Assembly (NCBI RefSeq): GCF_038502225.1 | Contig: NW_027195373.1 | Span: forward strand, 108,501-172,500 | DNA length: 64,000 nt | Origin: Cherax quadricarinatus | Lineage: Eukaryota; Arthropoda; Malacostraca; Decapoda; Parastacidae | Direction of reading: 5' to 3' | In this document: piece by piece, positions 56,666-64,000 of the stretch | Layout: every line of letters begins with the position of its first letter | How positions within the stretch are numbered: position 1 is the stretch's first letter | The notes under the pieces: model-generated | What the model was told of the DNA's origin: nothing | Databases searched by the model: none | Seen by the model: only the letters and a program-made list of their open reading frames with translations | Translations under genes and position numbers: made by a program

Positions 56666-58824
56666 CATTGTATGTGATGTAGCCTAGTCTATCTCCGTGT
56701 TGTGTGATGTAGCCCAGCCTATCTCCGTGTTGTGTGATGTAGCCTAGTCTATCTACGTGTTGTGTGATGTAGCCCAGCCTATCTCCGTGTTGTGTGATGT
56801 AGCCCAGCCTATCTCCGTGTTGTGTGATGTAGCCTAGTCTATCTACGTGTTGTGTGATGTAGCCCAGCCTATCTCCGTGTTGTGTGATCGAGCCCAGCCT
56901 ATCTCCGTGTTGTGTGATGTAGCCTAGTCTATCTACGTGTTGTGTGATGTAGCCCAGCCTATCTCCGTGTTGTGTGATGTAGCCCAGCCTATCTCCGTGT
57001 TGTGTGATGTAGCCTAGTCTATCTACGTGTTGTGTGATGTAGCCTAGCCTATCTACGTGTTGTGTGATGTAGCCTAGACTATCTACGTGTTGTGTGATGT
57101 AGCCTAGCCTATCTACGTGTTGTGTGATGTAGCCTAGCCTATCTACGTGTTGTGTGATGTAGCCTAGCCTATCTACGTGTTGTGTGATGTAGCCTAGCCT
57201 ATCTCCGTGTTGTGTGATCGAGCCCAGCCTATCTCCGTGTTGTTTGAGGTAGCCCAGCCTATCTCCGTGTTGTGTGATCGAGCCCAGCCTATCTCCGTGT
57301 TGTGTGATCGAACCCAGCCTATCTCCGTGTTGTGTGATCGAGCCCAGCCTATCTCCGTGTTGTGTGATCGAGCCCAGCCTATCTCCGTGTTGTTTGAGGT
57401 AGCCCAGCCTATCTCCGTGTTGTGTGATCGAGCCCAGCCTATCTCCGTGTTGTGTGATCGAGCCCAGCCTATCTCCGTGTTGTGTGATCGAGCCCAGCCT
57501 ATCTCCGTGTTGTTTGAGGTAGCCCAGCCTATCTCCGTGTTGTGTGATCGAGCCCAGCCTATCTCCGTGTTGTGTGATCGAACCCAGCCTATCTCCGTGT
57601 TGTGTGATCGAACCCAGCCTATCTCCGTGTTGTGTGATCGAACCCAGCCTATCTCCGTGTTGTGTGATCGAGCCCAGCCTATCTCCGTGTTGTGTGATCG
57701 AACCCAGCCTATCTCCGTGTTGTGTGATCGAACCCAGCCTATCTCCGTGTTGTGTGATCGAGCCCAGCCTATCTCCGTGTTGTGTGATCGAGCCCAGCCT
57801 ATCTCCGTGTTGTGTGATCGAGCCCAGCCTATCTCCGTGTTGTGTGATCGAACCCAGCCTATCTCCGTGTTGTGTGATCGAACCCAGCCTATCTCCGTGT
57901 TGTGTGATCGAGCCCAGCCTATCTCCGTGTTGTTTGATCGAGCCTAGCCTATCTCCGTGTTGTGTGATCGAGCCCAGCCTATCTCCGTGTTGTGTGATCG
58001 AGCCCAGCCTATCTCCGTGTTGTGTGATCGAACCCAGCCTATCTCCGTGTTGTGTGATCGAACCCAGCCTATCTCCGTGTTGTGTGATCGAGCCCAGCCT
58101 ATCTCCGTGTTGTGTGATCGAGCCTAGCCTATCTCCGTGTTGTGTGATCGAGCCCAGCCTATCTCCGTGTTGTGTGATCGAGCCCAGCCTATCTCCGTGT
58201 TGTTTGAGGTAGCCCAGCCTATCTCCGTGTTGTGTGATCGAACCCAGCCTATCTCCGTGTTGTGTGATCGAGCCCAGCCTATCTCCGTGTTGTGTGATCG
58301 AGCCCAGCCTATCTCCGTGTTGTTTGAGGTAGCCCAGCCTATCTCCGTGTTGTGTGATCGAGCCCAGCCTATCTCCGTGTTGTGTGATCGAGCCCAGCCT
58401 ATCTCCGTGTTGTGTGATCGAACCCAGCCTATCTCCGTGTTGTGTGATCGAACCCAGCCTATCTCCGTGTTGTGTGATCGAGCCCAGCCTATCTCCGTGT
58501 TGTTTGAGGTAGCCCAGCCTATCTCCGTGTTGTGTGATCGAGCCCAGCCTATCTCCGTGTTGTGTGATCGAGCCCAGCCTATCTCCGTGTTGTGTGATCG
58601 AACCCAGCCTATCTCCGTGTTGTGTGATCGAACCCAGCCTATCTCCGTGTTGTGTGATCGAGCCCAGCCTATCTCCGTGTTGTGTGATCGAACCCAGCCT
58701 ATCTCCGTGTTGTGTGATCGAGCCCAGCCTATCTCCGTGTTGTGTGATCGAACCCAGCCTATCTCCGTGTTGTGTGATCGAACCCAGCCTATCTCCGTGT
58801 TGTGTGATCGAACCCAGCCTATCG
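56666..58824. repeat. 30-bp minisatellite in perfect register
   Basis: 72 units of 30 bp containing GCCTATCTCCGTGTTGTGTG. No length change is visible over more than 2 kb. A GATGTAGCCTAG subfamily with TCTACG occupies about 56,690-57,190, and a GATCGAGCCCAG subfamily occupies the rest. TTTGAGGTAGC units recur at irregular intervals to the right of 57,240. Frames of 10 residues per unit on both strands are artefacts. Confidence 0.96.
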
Positions 58825-58825
58825 G

Positions 58826-58840
58826 AACCTAACCTAACCT
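58826..58840. repeat. (CCTAA)n, right of the 30-bp array
   Basis: AACCTAACCTAACCTT, in the same orientation as the copy left of the array. Confidence 0.75.
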
Positions 58841-58852
58841 TGTAAAAGAGTG

Positions 58853-59086
<234 letters not shown>

Positions 59087-59164
59087 AGCAACTGTTAATT
59101 TACCAAGCACTGTTCACCCGTAATATACCAGTCAGCACCATATATATCACAGGAAGTTCCCCCG

Positions 59165-59415
59165 TCAGCAGTAACCCAGCTGGCTAATTCAGCCACCCAG
59201 CTGGCTAACCCAGCCACCCAGCTGGCTAACCCAGCCACCCAGCTGGCTAACCCAGCCACCCAGTTGGCTAACCCAGCCTCCCAGTTGGCTAACCCAGCCA
59301 CCCAGTTGGCTAACCCAGCCACCCAGCTGGCTAACCCACCCACCCAGCTGGCTAACCCAGCCACTCAGCTGGCTAACCCAGCTGGCTAATCCAGCCACTC
59401 AGCTGGCTAACCCAC
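59165..59415. repeat. 21-bp minisatellite
   Basis: About eleven copies of AGCTGGCTAACCCAGCCACCC with AGTTGG and GCCTCC variants. The unit contains the short inverted repeat AGCTGGCT..AGCC. Confidence 0.9.
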
Positions 59416-59508
59416 CAAAGCAACTTGCAAAGTGCTGACACTTGTCCTGATGGAAGTCACGGTCGCCTAAATATTCCATTTAGGAATCTTTGATCCCTGA
59501 GAAAAGCT

Positions 59509-59509
<1 letters not shown>

Positions 59510-59549
<40 letters not shown>
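59510..59549. repeat. (AC)n(AT)n microsatellite at the 5' edge of the RTE-like LINE
   Basis: CA dinucleotides followed by about eight AT dinucleotides, ending at GGTTGGTATAGG where the LINE begins. Confidence 0.88.
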
Positions 59550-59990
59550 GGTTGGTATAGGTAGTAGGTTGGTAGACAGCAACCACCCAGGGAAGTACTA
59601 CCGTCCTGCCAGATGACTGTGAAACAAAAACCTGTAACTGTTTTGCATGATGGTAGGATTGCTGGTTTCTTTTTCTGTCTCATAAACACGCTAAGATAAC
59701 AGGGATATCTTGCTACTCCTACTTACACTTTGGTCACACTTCACAGACACGCACATGCATATATATATATACATACATCTAGGTTTTTCTCCTTTTTCTA
59801 AATAGCTCTTGTTCTTTTTTATTTCTTCTATTGTCCATGGGGAAGTGGAAAAGAATCTTTCCTCCGTAAGCCATGCGTGTCGTATGAGGCGACTAAAATG
59901 CCGGGAGCAATGGGCTAGTAACCCCTTCTCCTGTATACAATTACTAAAAAAGAGAAGAAGAAAAACTTTATAAAACTGGGTTGCTTAAAT

Positions 59991-61286
59991 GTGCGTGGAT
60001 GTAGTGCGGATGACAAGAAACAGATGATTGCTGATGTTATGAATGAAAAGAATTTGGATGTCCTGGCCCTAAGCGAAACAAAGCTGAAGGGGGTAGGAGA
60101 GTTTCAGTGGGGGGAAATAAATGGGATTAAATCTGGAGTATCTGAGAGAGTTAGAGCAAAGGAAGGGGTAGCAGTAATGTTAAATGATCAGTTATGGAAG
60201 GAGAAAAGAGAATATGAATGTGTAAATTCAAGAATTATGTGGATTAAAGTAAAGGTTGGATGCGAGAAGTGGGTCATAATAAGCGTGTATGCACCTGGAG
60301 AAGAGAGGAATGCAGAGGAGAGAGAGAGATTTTGGGAGATGTTAAGTGAATGTATAGGAGCCTTTGAACCAAGTGAGAGAGTAATTGTGGTAGGGGACTT
60401 GAATGCTAAAGTAGGAGAAACTTTTAGAGAGGGTGTGGTAGGTAAGTTTGGGGTGCCAGGTGTAAATGATAATGGGAGCCCTTTGATTGAACTTTGTATA
60501 GAAAGGGGTTTAGTTATAGGTAATACATATTTTAAGAAAAAGAGGATAAATAAGTATACACGATATGATGTAGGGCGAAATGACAGTAGTTTGTTGGATT
60601 ATGTATTGGTAGATAAAAGACTGTTGAGTAGACTTCAGGATGTACATGTTTATAGAGGGGCCACAGATATATCAGATCACTTTCTAGTTGTAGCTACACT
60701 GAGAGTAAAAGGTAGATGGGATACAAGGAGAATAGAAGCATCAGGGAAGAGAGAGGTGAAGGTTTATAAACTAAAAGAGGAGGCAGTTAGGGTAAGATAT
60801 AAACAGCTATTGGAGGATAGATGGGCTAATGAGAGCATAGGCAATGGGGTCGAAGAGGTATGGGGTAGGTTTAAAAATGTAGTGTTAGAGTGTTCAGCAG
60901 AAGTTTGTGGTTACAGGAAAGTGGGTGCAGGAGGGAAGAGGAGCGATTGGTGGAATGATGATGTAAAGAGAGTAGTAAGGGAGAAAAAGTTAGCATATGA
61001 GAAGTTTTTACAAAGTAGAAGTGATGCAAGGAGGGAAGAGTATATGGAGAAAAAGAGAGAAGTTAAGAGAGTGGTGAAGCAATGTAAAAAGAGAGCAAAT
61101 GAGAGAGTGGGTGAGATGTTATCAACAAATTTTGTTGAAAATAAGAAAAAGTTTTGGAGTGAGATTAACAAGTTAAGAAAGCCTAGAGAACAAATGGATT
61201 TGTCAGTTAAAAATAGGAGAGGAGAGTTATTAAATGGAGAGTTAGAGGTATTGGGAAGATGGAAGGAATATTTTGAGGAATTGTGA
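59991..61286 (+). pseudogene. RTE-like LINE endonuclease part of the ORF
   Basis: A frame of 431 codons, open from 59,922 with no ATG before the endonuclease fold. The conserved KLGCLNVRG lies just upstream of the listed start (GTG at 59,991), so that start is nominal. Apurinic-type endonuclease motifs are the catalytic Glu in LALSETKL (29), ISVYAPG (97-103), VVGDLNAKVG (133-142), NTYF (178-181), LDYVLVD (202-208) and ISDHFLV (227-233). The rest is a charged linker. The frame stops at TGA 61,284-61,286, right after GRWKEYFEEL, a conserved segment that normally leads into the reverse transcriptase. The stop therefore reflects an indel rather than a natural end. Confidence 0.85.
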
Positions 61287-62833
61287 TTTCGTGTATAGGG
61301 CAAGGAGGAATAACATCTTGTAGGAGTGAGGAAGAGCCAGTTGTGAGTGTGGGGGAAGTTCGTGAGGCAGTAGGTAAAATGAAAGGGGGTAAGGCAGCCG
61401 GGATTGATGGGATAAAGATAGAAATGTTAAAAGCAGGTGGGGATATAGTTTTGGAGTGGTTGGTGCAATTATTTAATAAATGTATGGAAGAGGGTAAGGT
61501 ACCTAGGGATTGGCAGAGAGCATGCATAGTTCCTTTGTATAAAGGCAAAGGGGATAAAAGAGAGTGCAAAAATTATAGGGGGATAAGTCTGTTGAGTGTA
61601 CCTGGTAAAGTGTATGGTAGAGTTATAATTGAAAGAATTAAGAGTAAGACGGAGAATAGGATAGCAGATGAACAAGGAGGCTTTAGGAAAGGTAGGGGGT
61701 GTGTGGACCAGGTGTTTACAGTGAAACATATAAGTGAACAGTATTTAGATAAGGCTAAAGAGGTCTTTGTGGCATTTATGGATTTGGAAAAGGCGTATGA
61801 CAGGGTGGATAGGGGGGCAATGTGGCAGATGTTGCAAGTGTATGGTGTAGGAGGTAGGTTACTGAAAGCAGTGAAGAGTTTTTACGAGGATAGTGAGGCT
61901 CAAGTTAGAGTATGTAGGAAAGAAGGAAATTTTTTCCCAGTAAAAGTAGGCCTTAGACAAGGATGTGTGATGTCACCGTGGTTGTTTAATATATTTATAG
62001 ATGGGGTTGTAAGAGAAGTAAATGCGAGGGTCTTGGCAAGAGGCGTGGAGTTAAAAGATAAAGAATCACACACAAAGTGGGAGTTGTCACAGCTGCTCTT
62101 TGCTGATGACACTGTGCTCTTGGGAGATTCTGAAGAGAAGTTGCAGAGATTGGTGGATGAATTTGGTAGGGTGTGCAAAAGAAGAAAATTAAAGGTGAAT
62201 ACAGGAAAGAGTAAGGTTATGAGGATAACAAAAAGATTAGGTGATGAAAGATTGAATATCAGATTGGAGGGAGAGAGTATGGAGGAGGTGAACGTATTCA
62301 GATATTTGGGAGTGGACGTGTCAGCGGATGGGTCTATGAAAGATGAGGTGAATCATAGAATTGATGAGGGAAAAAGAGTGAGTGGTGCACTTAGGAGTCT
62401 GTGGAGACAAAGAACTTTGTCCTTGGAGGCAAAGAGGGGAATGTATGAGAGTATAGTTTTACCAACGCTCTTATATGGGTGTGAAGCGTGGGTGATGAAT
62501 GTTGCAGCGAGGAGAAGGCTGGAGGCAGTGGAGATGTCATGTCTGAGGGCAATGTGTGGTGTGAATATAATGCAGAGAATTCGTAGTTTGGAAGTTAGGA
62601 GGAGGTGCGGGATTACCAAAACTGTTGTCCAGAGGGCTGAGGAAGGGTTGTTGAGGTGGTTCGGACATGTAGAGAGAATGGAGCGAAACAGAATGACTTC
62701 AAGAGTGTATCAGTCTGTAGTGGAAGGAAGGCGGGGTAGGGGTCGGCCTAGGAAGGGTTGGAGGGAGGGGGGTAAAGGAGGTTTTGTGTGCGAGGGGCTT
62801 GGACTTCCAGCAGGCATGCGTGAGCGTGTTTGA
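61283..62833 (+). pseudogene. RTE-like LINE reverse transcriptase part of the ORF
   Basis: Continues the protein in another frame (the first codon GTG at 61,283 is not a true start). Reverse transcriptase motifs are KAAGIDGI (37-44), CKNYRGISLL (95-104), FMDLEKAYDRVD (165-176), LRQGCVMSPWLF (224-235) and the catalytic LLFADDTVLLG (271-281). The C-terminal RWFGHVERM and GRGRPRKGW are typical of arthropod RTE-type ORFs. After GRPRKGW the frame is wrong. The expected ending FDRSEWRQMVF is encoded in another frame up to a stop at 62,870, so a second indel lies in the G-rich stretch near 62,765-62,780. Otherwise the domain is complete. Confidence 0.87.
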
Positions 62834-63076
62834 TAGGAGTGAATGGAGACAAATGGTTTTTAATACTTGACGTGCTGTTGGAGTGTGAGCAAAGTAACAT
62901 TTATGAAGGGATTCAGGGAAACCGGCAGGCCGGACTTGAGTCCTGGAGATGGGAAGTACAGTGCCTGCACTCTGAAGGAGGGGTGTTAATGTTGCAGTTT
63001 AAAAACTGTAGTGTAAAGCACCCTTCTGGCAAGACAGTGATGGAGTGAATGATGGTGAAAGTTTTTCTTTTTTGGG

Positions 63077-63093
63077 CCACCCTGCCTTGGTGG
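63077..63093 (+). other. 3' hairpin of the RTE-like LINE
   Basis: CCACC and GGTGG can pair around CTGCCTT near the 3' terminus. Reverse transcriptases of this type recognise 3' terminal RNA structures, so this is a candidate binding site. Confidence 0.45.
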
Positions 63094-63119
63094 GAATCGG
63101 CCGGTGTGATAATAAAAAA

Positions 63120-63121
<2 letters not shown>

Positions 63122-63205
<84 letters not shown>
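63122..63205. repeat. (AT)n tract at the 3' end of the RTE-like LINE
   Basis: About 40 AT dinucleotides directly after the LINE terminus. An AT tract also precedes the LINE at 59,533-59,549. Confidence 0.92.
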
Positions 63206-63207
<2 letters not shown>

Positions 63208-63394
63208 GAAGTTTTTCTTTAGCCTGAGGTTAGTGAGGAAGTAGATTGGGGTGGAGTGAGGGTTTATACATAGTTTGGGGAATTGGTACGACAGTGCTGG
63301 CGAGGTTTGAAGGGAGTGACTTCGGAGTTTGAGAGGTTGGTGAGGGGCCGGGACCTGTGACTCGACCCCTGGAATCATAAATGGTTGAGCACAC
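63206..63394 (-). mobile_element. SINE-like fragment A
   Basis: GGCCGGGACCTGTGACTCG and CGACCCCTGGAATCATAAATGG near 63,343-63,383 match the fragment at the window end (GTGACTCGACCCCTG shared). On the minus strand GGGGTCGAGTC resembles an RNA polymerase III B box (RGTTCRANNC, one mismatch), which suggests a tRNA-derived element. The rest of the interval is featureless. Confidence 0.45.
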
Positions 63395-63802
63395 ATATGC
63401 ACTTACAAACAAACACACACACACTAACAAACACACACACAAACTAGCATACAAACACACAGTCGCAAATATACACACACAAACACACAACATTTTTCTA
63501 GCAGTATAAAGAATATTGCAGCATCATTCACATATATCTTCACATCTTAACACTATGATTCCAAATGGTGAGTGGTGGTGGATGCTGCATCTATCACTGC
63601 TCTCTGAGAAAGATGGCTGGTATTTGCATATCAGTGTTACCAGGAGTGTGGGTGAGCAGGTCACCTCTAGCCCATTGTTGCGATATATTGCCGATTTTGG
63701 CACGACTTATGTATGTTTGAGGCCCCAATATATCTCTTTTGTGTGTGTGTGATATGTCTGATGTGATAGACGTGTGATGGAGTGTGTTTGAGTAGATAGG
63801 AC
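63395..63802. other. CA-rich stretch and spacer
   Basis: Degenerate ACACACAAAC repeats at 63,403-63,490, then about 300 bp of single-copy sequence. I see no gene in it. Confidence 0.6.
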
Positions 63803-63815
63803 GGTCACACACACA

Positions 63816-63892
<77 letters not shown>
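63803..63892. repeat. (CA)n microsatellite
   Basis: About 40 CA dinucleotides, interrupting or bordering the SINE-like fragment that follows. Confidence 0.93.
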
Positions 63893-63894
<2 letters not shown>

Positions 63895-64000
63895 CATATG
63901 ATAAAACTCCTGGAGCAGGGAGAGAGAGAGGACCTAGCAGCAACCAGCACAAAGGCGGGGCCAGGAGCTGTGACTCGACCCCTGCAACCACAAATAGGTG
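63893..64000 (-). mobile_element. SINE-like fragment B, cut by window end
   Basis: GATAAAACTCCTGGAGCAGGG, then GGGGCCAGGAGCTGTGACTC and GACCCCTGCAACCACAAATAGG. This is a very common decapod repeat as I recall it. It shares the B-box-like GGGGTCGAGTC (minus strand) with fragment A, and its other end lies beyond the window. Confidence 0.55.

Larger units (their letters stand above)
59550..63121 (+). mobile_element. RTE-like non-LTR retrotransposon, nearly full length
   Basis: The leader (59,550-59,930) carries blocks I recall from many decapod sequences, including GGGAAGTACTACCGTCCTGCC and CTAAAATGCCGGGAGCAA. It is followed by endonuclease and reverse transcriptase frames and a 3' end with CACCCTGCCTTGGTGGG. 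The 3' terminus AATAAAAAAAATAAT runs into (AT)n. Both ends of the element are present, but two frameshifts break the protein. The RTE assignment is from domain layout and C-terminal motifs. Confidence 0.87.

Overview
This window is eukaryotic, gene-poor and repeat-dominated, most likely from a decapod crustacean such as a crayfish. I base that on interspersed repeats I recognise from decapod genomes. They are an RTE-like LINE with the leader block CTAAAATGCCGGGAGCAA and the 3' block CACCCTGCCTTGGTGGG, a dispersed repeat containing GTGACCAGGCCTCCCGG, and a short element containing GTGACTCGACCCCTG. The species cannot be fixed from sequence alone. I see no host protein-coding gene, tRNA or rRNA. 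Summing my intervals, about two thirds of the window is tandem repeat (more than 25 arrays, units from 2 to 56 bp) and about a quarter is retrotransposon.

Layout. 1-11.7 kb: an imperfect CTG array, 56-bp, GGT, 32-bp palindromic and 15-bp arrays, then a 6.4-kb minisatellite that changes from 28-bp to 31-bp units. 11.66-15.5 kb: a minus-strand non-LTR retrotransposon with an intact ORF2 (endonuclease plus reverse transcriptase) and a 5'-truncated zinc-knuckle ORF1. 15.5-20.3 kb: five pyrimidine-rich minisatellites. 20.3-23.06 kb: a second, decayed copy of the same LINE, lying between two CT tracts. 23.62-30.26 kb: a rearranged Ty3/Gypsy-type LTR retrotransposon. 30.26-40.6 kb: a 27-bp array and then about 400 units of a 24-bp array. 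41.2-44.8 kb: a 19-bp minisatellite grown inside a dispersed repeat. 45.0-59.4 kb: ten more arrays. 59.55-63.2 kb: a nearly full-length RTE-like LINE with frameshifts, followed by SINE-like fragments and microsatellites.

The most interesting object is the composite LTR element at 23,622-30,258. It is flanked by a 5-bp target duplication (ACCCC), so it integrated once, yet both outer ends are the same (3', U5) end of the LTR. Inside, gag, protease and half of the integrase lie on the minus strand. The other integrase half lies upstream on that same strand. A reverse transcriptase/RNase H fragment and a complete LTR lie on the plus strand. The joints show microhomology and fold-back copies, and one joint sits exactly at the end of an 18-nt tRNA-Pro primer binding site. 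This looks like a multiply template-switched cDNA that still integrated. The element also has gag and protease-integrase in one frame, separated by a single UGA in the readthrough context UGACUAG. Its apparent gene order, with integrase before reverse transcriptase, resembles the Gmr1 group.

The LINEs and the LTR element work independently. Each encodes only its own copying machinery (nucleocapsid, endonuclease or integrase, reverse transcriptase). The very long open frames across the arrays are artefacts of stop-free repeat units and are not annotated as genes.
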